Below are positions 43,323 through 53,142 of a stretch of DNA of 64,000 nucleotides, one piece after another; within the stretch, counting starts at the first letter, position 1; every line of letters begins with the position of its first letter. Position numbers and translations under genes: made by a program. The notes under the pieces were generated by a model, which saw only the letters and a list, made by a program, of their open reading frames with translations, did no database searches and was not told the origin of the DNA. The DNA is from Pelotomaculum schinkii (GTDB lineage: Bacteria; Bacillota; Desulfotomaculia; Desulfotomaculales; Pelotomaculaceae). Location: contig NZ_QFGA01000001.1 in the NCBI RefSeq assembly GCF_004369205.1, positions 62,001 through 126,000 on the forward strand. The letters run 5' to 3'.

Positions 43323-44795
43323 ATGGTTGAAGAGAGGGCAGAAGCAGCTAGGGTAAATAAGCCGGTTTTAATCGTTGGGGCTGGTGTGGCGGGTGGAGTA
43401 GTGGCAGAAATCCTGACCAAAAGACAAAACAGCGATTATAAGCCTGTTGGCTTCGTGGACGACGACATAAGTAAGCAAAGGCAAAGCATACATGGTTTAC
43501 CTGTCTTAGGATGCCGCAAAGACATCCCCACCCTTGTTAACCGATATAACATCAGCGAGATTATTATTGCTATACCCTCCGCAGCGGGGCGGGTAATCAG
43601 CCAGATTGTTGAAATCAGTCAGACGAGCAAAGCGCGGCTAAAGATATTACCTGGTTTTTATGACTTCATAACTGGAAGGATAGGAATAGGTCATATTCGG
43701 GACATCGAGATGAATGACCTTCTTTTGCGGGAGCCGGTGTCCCTGGATATAGGAAAAATTGCACAGTATTTAACAGGTCAGAATGTGCTGATTACTGGAG
43801 CGGGTGGTTCCATAGGTTCTGAATTGTGCCTTCAAGTCGCTAAATTTTCACCTGGAGAGCTTATTTTACTGGGGCGTGGAGAAAACAGCATATATGAAAT
43901 CGAGTCAAAATTAAAAGAAAAGTTTCCAGGTTTATGTTTTAAAACAGAAATTGCTGATATTAAAGACAGTGTTCGCATGAAAAAAATATTTGATAAATAC
44001 CGCCCAAAAGTAGCATATCACGCTGCTGCTCACAAACATGTCCGTTTTATGGAGAAATTTCCTGGCGAAGCGGTAAAGAATAATATTATTGGAACTCAAA
44101 TTGTAGCTGAAGCAGCTTATCTGGCTGGAACTGATATATTTGTCATGCTTTCCACAGACAAAGCAGTAAATCCTACCAGTATCATGGGCGCAACGAAGCG
44201 TGTGGCGGAAATGGTTATTCAGGGGATGAATGCCAGGGGTGGAACTCGTTATGTCGCTGTCCGTTTTGGCAATGTTTTGGGAAGCAGGGGGAGTGTTATC
44301 CCTTTGTTTAAAAGACAAATTGCAAGGGGTGGCCCGTTAACAATAACACATCCGGATATGGTGCGTTATTTTATGACTACGCTGGAGGCAGCGCAACTTG
44401 TTATCCAGGCCGGTGTAATGGCAAAAGGCGGAGAAATCTTTGTTTTAGATATGGGCCAGCCTGTTAAGATTCTCGATTTAGCTAAAAAACTTATAAGGTT
44501 ATCGGGCTACGAGCCTGAAAAAGATATCAAGTTACTTTTTACTGGAATCTCCCCGGGAGAAAAACTGGTAGAACAGCTGCTTGCAGAAAATGAAAAGCCC
44601 ATACCCACCAGTCATCAACGTATTTTTGCTGTTAGTGGTTGCAAGCAGGACTCCGCCAAAGTTGATGCTTTTATGAATACCATAACAAACCCGGAGTTTT
44701 CATTTCAAGAAGAAAAAGTAATTGATTTATTGCAAGAAGTATTACCTGGCTTTAGAAAAGCAAGTAGTTTTTTGGGGATGGTGTCTGCTGAATGA
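43323..44795 (+). CDS. Nucleotide-sugar dehydratase/epimerase, CapD/FlaA1 type
   Basis: A 490-residue soluble enzyme. An N-terminal CoA-binding-like Rossmann domain (VLIVGAGVAGGVVAEIL, about 15-31) is followed by an extended SDR domain with VLITGAGGSIGSELC (about 157-171) and the active region MLSTDKAVNPTSIMGATKR. The usual Tyr of YxxxK is Met here, as in PglF/FlaA1/CapD dehydratases of UDP-GlcNAc. The four N-terminal membrane helices found in most large relatives are missing. ATG 43323 follows AGAAGGAG. It opens the exopolysaccharide cluster and overlaps the next gene by 4 bases. Confidence 0.9.
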   Translation: MVEERAEAARVNKPVLIVGAGVAGGVVAEILTKRQNSDYKPVGFVDDDISKQRQSIHGLPVLGCRKDIPTLVNRYNISEIIIAIPSAAGRVISQIVEISQTSKARLKILPGFYDFITGRIGIGHIRDIEMNDLLLREPVSLDIGKIAQYLTGQNVLITGAGGSIGSELCLQVAKFSPGELILLGRGENSIYEIESKLKEKFPGLCFKTEIADIKDSVRMKKIFDKYRPKVAYHAAAHKHVRFMEKFPGEAVKNNIIGTQIVAEAAYLAGTDIFVMLSTDKAVNPTSIMGATKRVAEMVIQGMNARGGTRYVAVRFGNVLGSRGSVIPLFKRQIARGGPLTITHPDMVRYFMTTLEAAQLVIQAGVMAKGGEIFVLDMGQPVKILDLAKKLIRLSGYEPEKDIKLLFTGISPGEKLVEQLLAENEKPIPTSHQRIFAVSGCKQDSAKVDAFMNTITNPEFSFQEEKVIDLLQEVLPGFRKASSFLGMVSAE

Positions 44796-46138
44796 AAGGT
44801 TTAGAAGACCGTGGAGAGCAATTAGCAAGAATTATCAAAGAAAAAATTATAAAGCGTGAGACTAGTGTCGCTGTAGTCGGTCTGGGTTATGTTGGTTTGC
44901 CGATGGCTGTGGAACAAGCAAAAGCAGGCTTTTTCGTAACAGGAATTGATAAAGATATCAGTAAAGTCGAAAAAATCAACAATGGAAAAAGTTATAACCC
45001 CGATGTTCCAGATGATGTTCTCAAAAACCTTGTGGAAAATGGATGCCTAAGGGCGAGCCATTCATACAATCTGCTTCATGCAGTGGATATTATCATTATT
45101 TGCGTTCCAACTCCTCTAAAAATGATGAAACAACCGGACCTGTCTTATGTCCTTACTGTTACCAGAGAAATAGCCGGCCATTTAAAACCCGGGCAATTGA
45201 TATGTCTGGAAAGCACCACTTTTCCGGGAACAACCCAGGAGGTGGTCCTGCCGATCCTGGAGTCTACCGGCCTAAAAGCAGGAATAGATTTCTTTTTGGC
45301 GTTTTCCCCTGAAAGAGTGGATCCCGGCAATAAAAATTTCAAACCGGAGGATATATCAAAAGTCGTTGGTGGAGTAACTGCTCTATGTCATGAGGTGGCG
45401 TGTGTTTTTTACAACCAAATAATTAAACATGTTGTACCGGTTACATCAACTGAGGTTGCTGAAATGACAAAAATTTTTGAAAACACATATAGGGCGGTTA
45501 ATATTGCCCTGGTTAACGAGTTTATGATCTTATGCGACAGGATGGGGCTTGATATGTGGGAGGTTGTAGACGCTGCGGCCACCAAGCCTTTTGGTATCCA
45601 ATCATTTTATCCCGGACCCGGTGTGGGAGGGCATTGTATTCCAGTTGATCCGTTGTACCTTGCCTGGAAGGCCCTGGATTATGATTTTAGGCTTCGTTTT
45701 ATCGACCTCGCCGAGGAAGTAAATAATCAAGCCACGGATTATGTAATTAACAAATTGGTCAGATTACTCAATCAGCACAAAAAGTGCCTGAATGATTCAA
45801 GAATTCTGGTTCTGGGTGTAGCTTATAAAAAGGACATTGATGATATCAGGGAATCGCCTGCTATCAAAATTATAAGTTCGCTCCAGAAAAATCATGCTGA
45901 TGTGGTTTATCACGACCCTTATGTACCGAAATTCAAAATGCCTGGCAAGAATGGGATATACCTTGAGAATATGGATCTGTCGGTGGAAGAAATAAACAGA
46001 GCGGATTGTGTTCTGATTTTAACCGACCACACCTGTCTCGATTATCAATGGGTTGTCGACAACGCCAGGATTATTCTGGACGCGCGAAATGCAACAAAAT
46101 TAGTACAAAGAGGCAAAGAAAAAATCACAAAAATCTAA
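44792..46138 (+). CDS. UDP-sugar 6-dehydrogenase (WbpA/WecC type)
   Basis: A 448-residue nucleotide-sugar dehydrogenase that oxidises a UDP-N-acetylhexosamine (probably GlcNAc or ManNAc) to its uronic acid, using NAD. The Rossmann motif VAVVGLGYVGLPMAVEQAKAG lies at about 27-47; CLESTTFPGTT follows. The catalytic Cys is 282 in GVGGHCIPVDPLYLAW. The C-terminal domain has LGVAYKKDIDDIRESPA. Starts at ATG 44792, coupled to the previous gene (ATGA). Confidence 0.92.
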   Translation: MKGLEDRGEQLARIIKEKIIKRETSVAVVGLGYVGLPMAVEQAKAGFFVTGIDKDISKVEKINNGKSYNPDVPDDVLKNLVENGCLRASHSYNLLHAVDIIIICVPTPLKMMKQPDLSYVLTVTREIAGHLKPGQLICLESTTFPGTTQEVVLPILESTGLKAGIDFFLAFSPERVDPGNKNFKPEDISKVVGGVTALCHEVACVFYNQIIKHVVPVTSTEVAEMTKIFENTYRAVNIALVNEFMILCDRMGLDMWEVVDAAATKPFGIQSFYPGPGVGGHCIPVDPLYLAWKALDYDFRLRFIDLAEEVNNQATDYVINKLVRLLNQHKKCLNDSRILVLGVAYKKDIDDIRESPAIKIISSLQKNHADVVYHDPYVPKFKMPGKNGIYLENMDLSVEEINRADCVLILTDHTCLDYQWVVDNARIILDARNATKLVQRGKEKITKI

Positions 46139-46167
46139 ATCAATAAGGGGGTGATTACATTAAATTA

Positions 46168-47466
46168 TTGCTGTATATTTTAGTCCCGGCCGGCATCATA
46201 GCAGGCGCTTTAACAAACGAAAATTTGCTTATGATACCATTATTGTTGGTAATTAGCGCGGCAATTTTATTGCTTGCCGGAATCCACCATGTACCCGTAT
46301 CAGACAGAAAATTTTTGTTTCTTCTGGCGCTTGGCGCCTTATTGATCAGGTTAATCCTTATCGTATCAACCCATTGCTTTGAAACTTCCTTTATTCAATA
46401 TGTTAAAACCTCGGATGCGATTTATTACGAGCAAATAGGCAGGTTAATCGCCGAAGCCTGGCATAACGGCACTCATCTGGACATAAATAAAAATAATTTT
46501 GGCTATCAATACTGGAATGGAATTATTTATTACTTTGCCGGGTTTAAGCCTGACTTGATAATTATTATTAACAGTATCGCCTCTGTTTGCACCGGCTTAA
46601 ATTTATATTTTATTGCCTTGAAACTTAGCGGCTCTAAAGCGGCAAAAATCAGCTATACGCTTGCTATTTATTTTCCGTCCGCAATCCTTTGGTCGTCTTT
46701 AAACTTGAAGGATAGTTTGGTTATTTTTTTAATTACGTTGATTGTAAAGCATACTCTTGAATTAATTGAGGAGTATAAACTGGGAAGGGTACTATTTATA
46801 TCGTTGTTATTAATGGCGCTAGTTACAATGAGATTTTACGCCGGTATTTTAATTGCAGTCTGTATCGCGCTTTCTTATATTTTTGCAGCTTCGAAATTTC
46901 CCTGGCTGCAAAGAATAGCGTATTCGTTTGCCATCGTGATCATAGCCGGATTTGTCTTGCAGCAAATGGGATACGGTTTTATGGGCACAGAGTATATTTT
47001 AAGCCAGAGCTTTGAAACCATAGGTGAACAGCATCAAAATGCCGCTTATGGAGAAGGGGCTTTTGCCGAAGACGTTCAATTTGATTCGTTTTTTGACGCA
47101 TTAAAATATTTGCCCGTTGGTGTAGTCTATTTTTTATTTGCCCCCTTTCCCTGGCAATCAATTGGCGCCATACGTATCCTGGCAGTACCTGAAATGATCT
47201 TTTTGTACTTTTTATACAGTTATTTTATCGCAGGTTTTAAACAACTTTGGAGGACGCAACGAGGAGCATGTTTGTTTCTATTGCTTTTTATTTTAACTTT
47301 TGGTTTGATTTACAGCCTGGGCTCCGCCAATATAGGCGGTATTTACCGTGTCCGGCTGCAGGTAATAATGGTGGCTTTACTTTTTATCAGTGAAGGTATG
47401 CAAAAAAGTTGGGCCTTAAATAAGATATTTGGCCGGTTTACCAAGAAAAATTATCTTATGAGCTAA
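46168..47466 (+). CDS. Polytopic membrane protein, probable polymerase or glycosyltransferase
   Basis: About 432 residues with ten or more hydrophobic helices. The loop after the third helix has KTSDAIYYEQIGRLIAEAWH, resembling the acidic catalytic loop of GT-C membrane glycosyltransferases. Its place among polysaccharide genes without another obvious polymerase also fits a Wzy-like role. I cannot choose between these. TTG 46168 is the nearest standard start, but GGGGGTGA (46147-46154) is 13 bases away; an in-frame ATT at 46159 (ATT AAA TTA) has ideal spacing and may be the true start. Confidence 0.7.
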   Translation: MLYILVPAGIIAGALTNENLLMIPLLLVISAAILLLAGIHHVPVSDRKFLFLLALGALLIRLILIVSTHCFETSFIQYVKTSDAIYYEQIGRLIAEAWHNGTHLDINKNNFGYQYWNGIIYYFAGFKPDLIIIINSIASVCTGLNLYFIALKLSGSKAAKISYTLAIYFPSAILWSSLNLKDSLVIFLITLIVKHTLELIEEYKLGRVLFISLLLMALVTMRFYAGILIAVCIALSYIFAASKFPWLQRIAYSFAIVIIAGFVLQQMGYGFMGTEYILSQSFETIGEQHQNAAYGEGAFAEDVQFDSFFDALKYLPVGVVYFLFAPFPWQSIGAIRILAVPEMIFLYFLYSYFIAGFKQLWRTQRGACLFLLLFILTFGLIYSLGSANIGGIYRVRLQVIMVALLFISEGMQKSWALNKIFGRFTKKNYLMS

Positions 47467-47508
47467 CATGTTTATAGCCTATCACGTAAATAATCGGGAG
47501 TGTTTCGT

Positions 47509-48576
47509 TTGAAGGCTCTTATTTTATGCGGTGGAAAGGGAACACGTCTGCGGCCGCTGACCCATACCATGGCAAAACAGCTTATTCCGGTAGCGAATAA
47601 ACCCATCATACAAATTGTAATTGAACAGGTCCGGGACGCGGGTATTAGTGATATAGGGATTGTTATCTCCCCCGAAACCGGGGAGCAGGTGCGAAAGGCT
47701 ATAGGAAACGGCGCGCGCTGGGATGCCACCATTAATTATATTCTACAAAACGAGCCTGGGGGACTCGCCCATGCGGTAAAATCGGCAAGGCTTTTCCTGG
47801 AGGACTACCCGTTTCTTATGTTCTTAGGTGACAATTTGATTCAGGGTGGAGTCAGTCAATCAGTAAAGGATTTTAATAACTCGTCAAATGAAGCCATGAT
47901 CCACTTAAAGGAGGTCGCCAATCCGTGCCAGTTCGGAGTTGCCGTACTTGGCGACAATAAGCAGGTTGTAAGGCTTATAGAAAAGCCGGCAGAACCGCCC
48001 AGCAATCTGGCCATGGTGGGCATATATCTTTTTCGACCGGCTATCCACAGCGCTATAGACAGGATTAAACCATCCTGGCGCGGGGAGCTGGAAATAACGG
48101 ACGCCATACAAGCGATGATTGAATCAGGCAATCCTGTTGAGGCCAAAATTTTGGAAGGATGGTGGCTGGATACGGGTAAAAAGGACGACATCCTGGAAGC
48201 AAACCGTGTGGTTCTGGACGAATATACCCGCCCCGTATGCAACGGGCAGGTGGACCAGAACAGCAGGGTTGTGGGTAGGGTTGCGATCGGCAGCGGGAGC
48301 AAGGTTGTAAATAGTGTCATTCGCGGGCCGGCAGTGATCGGTGAAAATGTGATGATAGAAGATTCCTTTATTGGACCATATACTGCTTTAGGCAATAAGA
48401 GCGTGCTTGAAAATGTAAGCATTGAGCATTCGGTTGTCCTTAACAACTGTTTTTTAAAAGATGTAGAGAGAATTGAGGACAGCCTTATCGGCAACAACAC
48501 CAGGGTTAGCCGGGTTATGGACCAGCGCAAGGCCGTCCGTATATTCCTTGGTGATGATTCGGAAGTATTGATTTGA
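47509..48576 (+). CDS. rmlA: Glucose-1-phosphate thymidylyltransferase, long form
   Basis: A 355-residue enzyme that makes dTDP-glucose, first step to dTDP-rhamnose. The nucleotide-binding signature is [20 protein letters not shown] (residues 1-20), then [24 protein letters not shown]. After residue 245 it has a left-handed beta-helix of hexapeptide repeats ([20 protein letters not shown]), so it belongs to the long RmlA form like StrD. TTG 47509 fits GGGAG better than GTG 47500. It is followed by rmlC, rmlD and rmlB. Confidence 0.93.
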   Translation: MKALILCGGKGTRLRPLTHTMAKQLIPVANKPIIQIVIEQVRDAGISDIGIVISPETGEQVRKAIGNGARWDATINYILQNEPGGLAHAVKSARLFLEDYPFLMFLGDNLIQGGVSQSVKDFNNSSNEAMIHLKEVANPCQFGVAVLGDNKQVVRLIEKPAEPPSNLAMVGIYLFRPAIHSAIDRIKPSWRGELEITDAIQAMIESGNPVEAKILEGWWLDTGKKDDILEANRVVLDEYTRPVCNGQVDQNSRVVGRVAIGSGSKVVNSVIRGPAVIGENVMIEDSFIGPYTALGNKSVLENVSIEHSVVLNNCFLKDVERIEDSLIGNNTRVSRVMDQRKAVRIFLGDDSEVLI

Positions 48577-49055
48577 GACTGGAGGTGTACACCATCAAAT
48601 TTATTGAAGGCGTAGAGGTAAGGAGCCTAAAGGTAGTACCCGACGAAAGAGGCTTTCTGATGGAGATGCTGCGCTGTGATTGGCCTGAATTTATGAAATT
48701 CTCCCAGGCTTATATAACCGCCTGCTATCCGGGGGTAGTTAAGGCCTGGCATTATCATAAATTGCAGTGGGACCACTTCGTCTGCATATCCGGCATGGCA
48801 AGAACGGTCCTCTGTGACCTGCGTGACGGAAGCCCAACCAAAGGGTTGGTGAATGTGTTCCATTTAGGTTCTCTCAATCCGGTATTATTGAAAATCCCCC
48901 CTTTTATTTACCATGGTTTTGCAGCGGAGGGGAACGAAACCTCGCTTATCGTGAATTTTCCAACAGAGTTGTATAATTACAACCAACCTGACGAGTATCG
49001 CCTGCCGTATAATGATCCTTCAATTCCGTATTCGTGGGAGGATATCAATAGGTGA
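48573..49055 (+). CDS. rmlC: dTDP-4-dehydrorhamnose 3,5-epimerase
   Basis: A cupin enzyme of 153-160 residues, second-last step to dTDP-rhamnose. Motifs are [17 protein letters not shown] near the N-terminus, the active-site region [20 protein letters not shown] and [13 protein letters not shown]. The first standard start is TTG 48573, which overlaps rmlA by 4 bases. However, the strong GGAGGTG at 48581-48587 lies inside the reading frame and points to ATC at 48594 (IKFIEGV), where family members usually begin. The true start may thus be a rare ATC codon. Confidence 0.9.
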   Translation: MRLEVYTIKFIEGVEVRSLKVVPDERGFLMEMLRCDWPEFMKFSQAYITACYPGVVKAWHYHKLQWDHFVCISGMARTVLCDLRDGSPTKGLVNVFHLGSLNPVLLKIPPFIYHGFAAEGNETSLIVNFPTELYNYNQPDEYRLPYNDPSIPYSWEDINR

Positions 49056-49912
49056 GAGTAATGGTTACAGGCGCTGCGGGCATGCTGGGAAAGGCCGTTA
49101 CGGCTGAATATATCAGCCGTGGTATGGAAGTAATTGCTTTGAGACGGGATGAACTGGATATTACTGAATTTGACAGGGTAAGGGATGTTATCAGAGCCCG
49201 GGAGCCTGATATTGTTGTTAACTGTGCCGCCTATACAAATGTGGACGGCGCGGAAAGTGAGCGGCGCCGGGCTTTCCTCACGAACGGCCTGGGACCGCGC
49301 AATCTGGCGGCCTCGTGCAGGGCGCTGGGAGCAGTACTGGTTCATATCAGCACTGATTATATTTTTGACGGGAGTAAGAAGGACCCTTACGGTATTTATG
49401 ATGTTCCACACCCCCTGAATATATATGGAAGCAGCAAACTCTGGGGCGAAAGGGCGCTAAAGGAGATTGCATGTCCCTGTTATATCGTCCGTACCAGCTG
49501 GCTTTTTGGACCTGGCGGCAATAATTTTGTTGCAAACATGATCAAGCTGGGTAAGGCGAAGGGAAAAGCAAGTGTCGTTAACGACCAGTCGGGAAGCCCC
49601 ACTTTTACTGTTGACCTGGCCCGGGCTATAGCTGATTTAAGCGGCAGCGGTTGCTACGGTACTTACCATATTACCAATCAGGGGAGTACCACCTGGTATG
49701 ATTTTGCGAAGGAAATATATGACATGTGCGGCCTGGCAGTAAACTTATCTTCATGTGATAGCGCAGCGCTGGCCCGCCCGGCCAGGCGTCCTGCTTACTC
49801 TATATTGGATCCTTTCCCTTTGGAGGAAACCATTGGCTACCTGCTCCCCTCCTGGGAAAAAGCCCTTGCAAGATATCTAGAGATGATCAAGAAACAGGGA
49901 GTATTAATATAA
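49052..49912 (+). CDS. rmlD: dTDP-4-dehydrorhamnose reductase
   Basis: A 286-residue SDR enzyme completing dTDP-L-rhamnose. The NAD(P) motif VTGAAGMLGKAV is at residues 5-16, NCAAYTNVDGAES at about 56-68, ISTDYIFDG at about 98-106, and the catalytic YGSSKLWGE (Tyr-x3-Lys) at about 123-131. The start GTG 49052 overlaps the rmlC stop (GTGA). It is a normal family length. Confidence 0.95.
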   Translation: MRVMVTGAAGMLGKAVTAEYISRGMEVIALRRDELDITEFDRVRDVIRAREPDIVVNCAAYTNVDGAESERRRAFLTNGLGPRNLAASCRALGAVLVHISTDYIFDGSKKDPYGIYDVPHPLNIYGSSKLWGERALKEIACPCYIVRTSWLFGPGGNNFVANMIKLGKAKGKASVVNDQSGSPTFTVDLARAIADLSGSGCYGTYHITNQGSTTWYDFAKEIYDMCGLAVNLSSCDSAALARPARRPAYSILDPFPLEETIGYLLPSWEKALARYLEMIKKQGVLI

Positions 49913-49928
49913 TTGGGGGTAATTGTCC

Positions 49929-50915
49929 GTGAAGCTTCTCGTAACCGGTGGAGCAGGCTTTATTGGCTCAAATTTTATTCACTATATTCTCGGTGAACAC
50001 CGTGATTGGCAGATCATAATCCTAGATAAGCTAACCTACGCAGGCAACCTGAGGAACTTGGAAGGACTGGAGCAAAAACGCTGTCATTTTGTCAGGGGTG
50101 ACATTGCCGACCCCGAGTTGGTGAAAAGGCTTGTCAGCGAAGGTGTGGATATAATTGTAAATTTCGCTGCCGAATCACATGTTGACCGGAGTATTGATAA
50201 CGCAGACCCTTTTATCGAAAGTAATATTAAAGGAGTTCAGGTTCTCCTGGAAGCTGTGCGGCATAACGGGGTTAAAAAGTTTATTCAGGTTTCTACAGAT
50301 GAAGTATACGGTTCACTTGGTTTAACCGGTAGTTTTGACGAAAATTCGCCTCTTGCTCCTAACAGCCCCTACTCGGCCAGCAAGGCGGCAGCCGATCTTC
50401 TCTGCCGGGCTTATTTCAAAACATACCAACTGCCGGTAATTGTGACCCGTTGCGTAAACAATTATGGCCCGGCTCAGTACCCCGAAAAACTCATTCCGGT
50501 AATTATCAATAACGCTATGAATGATAAGCCGGTTCCAATTTACGGCGACGGACTGAACGTCCGCGAATGGATTTATGTAATGGACTATTGCCGTGCCCTG
50601 AGGGAAGTAATTTTGGCTGGCAGGATTGGAGAAGTTTATAATATCGGCAGCGGCAGGGAACTCAACAATCTTGAACTGGCCAAGGAGATATTGACGTATT
50701 TAGAAAAGCCGCATAGTCTCATTCAATTTGTAAAAGACCGCCCGGGGCATGACCGGCGGTACGCGATAGACAACGGTAAAATTTGCCGCGAACTTGGCTG
50801 GAGGCCGGCATATGATTTTACCGCGGCGCTGCATGATACCATAGAGTGGTATCTCAGCCACAGCAGTTGGTTTGAGAGTTGGAACGCAGCGTCTAAAAAA
50901 AGTCTGACCAGCTAG
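49929..50915 (+). CDS. rmlB: dTDP-glucose 4,6-dehydratase
   Basis: A 328-residue SDR enzyme turning dTDP-glucose into the 4-keto-6-deoxy form. The motifs are LLVTGGAGFIGSNFIHYIL (residues 3-21), FAAESHVDRSI, the active-site STDEVYGSLG, and YSASKAAADLL (catalytic Tyr and Lys). NNYGPAQYPEKLIP is family-specific. GTG 49929 has GGGGGT at good spacing, while TTG 49923 is too close. With rmlA, rmlC and rmlD it makes the rhamnose pathway complete. Confidence 0.95.
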   Translation: MKLLVTGGAGFIGSNFIHYILGEHRDWQIIILDKLTYAGNLRNLEGLEQKRCHFVRGDIADPELVKRLVSEGVDIIVNFAAESHVDRSIDNADPFIESNIKGVQVLLEAVRHNGVKKFIQVSTDEVYGSLGLTGSFDENSPLAPNSPYSASKAAADLLCRAYFKTYQLPVIVTRCVNNYGPAQYPEKLIPVIINNAMNDKPVPIYGDGLNVREWIYVMDYCRALREVILAGRIGEVYNIGSGRELNNLELAKEILTYLEKPHSLIQFVKDRPGHDRRYAIDNGKICRELGWRPAYDFTAALHDTIEWYLSHSSWFESWNAASKKSLTS

Positions 50916-50964
50916 AGTCCATAGTATGGAAAACCAGGTAATTTGTGAATCAGAGGGGTTAAAA

Positions 50965-52044
50965 TTGAAAGCGCTTTTTTTGCCGACAGCGTCAATGAAT
51001 GACCCGGCCAGCCGGTACAGGGTTTACCAGTACCTGGATTATTTGCGCCGCACCGGGATGGTTGCTGATTACAGGGCGGGTATATCTGATTTTATGTATA
51101 CCATGTTCGCTCCCTATAAAGGTTTATTTCATAAGGCCATTTTTTTTGGACTAAGAGCATTAAACCGTATTTTAGCTGTCTTTATTATCTGGCGTTATGA
51201 TGTGATAATTATCCAGCGCCTGGTTTTACCGCACGTGTACCCGTTTCCTGAAATACTGATCTGTATGGTTGGGAAAATGATTGGCAAACGGATTATATTT
51301 GATTTTGACGACGCTATTTTTACAACTTATGCCCACCGTGACAAAACGCCGGCAGAACGGTTTAGTGACGCCAACAGGTTAGCCAGGGTACTGGCGCGGT
51401 GTGATACTGTTATTGCCGGCAATGCATATCTGGCGTCTTACGCCGGGGCTTATAACGCTAATGTAGTTATAATACCAACAACAATTGATATGAACAGGTA
51501 TCCGGCTAAGAAATATGAAGACAAAAATGCGGGCGCCCCATATATTATCGGCTGGATAGGCACGCCCAGTTCACTGCCTTACTTGAACATATTAAAGCCC
51601 GTTTTTCAAGAACTTGCCCAAAAGCATAATATCTTAATCCGTATTATCGGAGGACTAAGTTATCAATGCCCCGGTGTTCATGTAGAACAACTGCCCTGGT
51701 CGTTACAGGATGAAGTAAGCCATATTCTAACCTTTGACATCGGGGTAATGCCGCTGCCCGGAGATGAATATGATCAGGGAAAATGCGGGTTAAAGCTGCT
51801 TCAATACATGGCCGCGGGAATTCCCGCCGTGGCCTCGCCTGTCGGAGTAAATAAGGATATTATTAAAGACTGGTTAAACGGTTGTCTGGCCTGTTCTATT
51901 GAGGAATGGGTAGTAAAAATCAGCAGTCTGCTCCAATCAACCCAACTCCGGATGGAACTGGGCAGGCGGGGTAGGGAAACGGTTGAACGTAAGTATTCAA
52001 TACAGGCTGTTTTACCTGATTTTTTAGAGGTTCTAAGAGGTTAG
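50965..52044 (+). CDS. Glycosyltransferase, GT4-like
   Basis: A 359-residue GT-B glycosyltransferase. TTG 50965, after AGAGGGG, gives MKALFLPTASMNDPASRYRV, a typical family start; an upstream ATG at 50926 lacks a ribosome site. The C-terminal donor-binding half shows IIGWIGTPSSLPYL, DIGVMPLPGDEYDQGKCGLKLLQ and YMAAGIPAVASPVGVNKDII. The middle FDFDDAIFTTYAHRDK block is common in this subgroup. Sugar donor and acceptor cannot be read. Confidence 0.88.
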   Translation: MKALFLPTASMNDPASRYRVYQYLDYLRRTGMVADYRAGISDFMYTMFAPYKGLFHKAIFFGLRALNRILAVFIIWRYDVIIIQRLVLPHVYPFPEILICMVGKMIGKRIIFDFDDAIFTTYAHRDKTPAERFSDANRLARVLARCDTVIAGNAYLASYAGAYNANVVIIPTTIDMNRYPAKKYEDKNAGAPYIIGWIGTPSSLPYLNILKPVFQELAQKHNILIRIIGGLSYQCPGVHVEQLPWSLQDEVSHILTFDIGVMPLPGDEYDQGKCGLKLLQYMAAGIPAVASPVGVNKDIIKDWLNGCLACSIEEWVVKISSLLQSTQLRMELGRRGRETVERKYSIQAVLPDFLEVLRG

Positions 52045-52062
52045 AAAGATAGGAGGATGGAA

Positions 52063-53142
52063 GTGCCGTTCACCGAATATGAAGAAAATCCTGTGTTATC
52101 TCCGCAAAGTGATAATAAAATCCACACTAAAAATTGTCCATGTTGTTACATTTGCGGCCATCAAGGCCATAACTTGTACCATGGGTTAATAGACCGTCTC
52201 TTTTGCGCGCCAGGAGAATGGAATCTCAAAAAGTGTTCAAACCCTGAATGCGGCCTGGTGTGGCTGGATCCGGAGCCATTGATGGAAGAAGTGGGTAAGG
52301 CTTATAAAAACTACTATACCCACCAGGACAACAGTTGTAATTCTGATACTTTGCCACGGCGCTTATATAAATCGGCAAAAGAAGGTTACTTGGCTCGGAG
52401 ATACGGTTATTACAGAGAGTCGGTCAATATTTATAAGAAGCTGCTGGGGCTGTTGCTTTACTTTCATCCGGGCCGGCGGGAAAACATGGATTTCAGTGTT
52501 ATGTATCAGCAGTCACAGCCCAATAGGCTATTGCTTGACATTGGATGCGGCAGTGGACATAAGCTAAAGTTTTTGCAAGACCTGGGCTGGGATACAGAAG
52601 GTCTGGATTTGGATCCCGTGGCAGTTGATAACGCAAGAGCTAAAGGACTGAAAGTGCGCCTTGGTGACCTTCAGTCCCAGAATTATCCGGACCATTGTTT
52701 TGATGTCATAACCATGAGCCACCTTATTGAGCACGTTTATGATCCCCTCGGACTTTTATGTGAATGCCGCCGTATTCTTAAACCTGGCGGGCGCCTGGTG
52801 GTGATTACACCGAATAGTGAAAGTTGGGGGCATAAGCTGTTTAAAAACAGTTGGCTTGCTCTGGACCCTCCAAGGCATTTGCATATTTTTTCTCTCGCGT
52901 CGCTGCAACTGCTCGCGAGAAAATCGGGTTTTGAAAAATATAAAATATCAACTACAATCAGAGAGGCGAACGGACTTTTCGCAGCCAGTAAAATAATTCA
53001 GCGTACCGGTAAATACTTATGGGGCAGCCGCATACCATTCACCCTTCGTCTTTGGTCACGCGGCATGCAATTTGTGGAATGGGCGTTATTAAAATTGAAA
53101 CCGGGCTGCGGTGAAGAAATTGCCATGGTGGTGGAGAAATAG
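52063..53142 (+). CDS. SAM-dependent methyltransferase with zinc-ribbon start
   Basis: A 359-residue class I methyltransferase. The N-terminus has cysteines in CPCCYICGHQGH and CSNPECGLVW, suggesting a zinc ribbon. The SAM site is LLLDIGCGSGHKLKFL (about 157-172), with LKPGGRLVVITPNSES later. AGGAGG touches ATG 52057, so GTG 52063, with 6-base spacing, is the better start. It probably methylates a sugar or lipid-linked intermediate of the exopolysaccharide. Confidence 0.88.
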   Translation: MPFTEYEENPVLSPQSDNKIHTKNCPCCYICGHQGHNLYHGLIDRLFCAPGEWNLKKCSNPECGLVWLDPEPLMEEVGKAYKNYYTHQDNSCNSDTLPRRLYKSAKEGYLARRYGYYRESVNIYKKLLGLLLYFHPGRRENMDFSVMYQQSQPNRLLLDIGCGSGHKLKFLQDLGWDTEGLDLDPVAVDNARAKGLKVRLGDLQSQNYPDHCFDVITMSHLIEHVYDPLGLLCECRRILKPGGRLVVITPNSESWGHKLFKNSWLALDPPRHLHIFSLASLQLLARKSGFEKYKISTTIREANGLFAASKIIQRTGKYLWGSRIPFTLRLWSRGMQFVEWALLKLKPGCGEEIAMVVEK

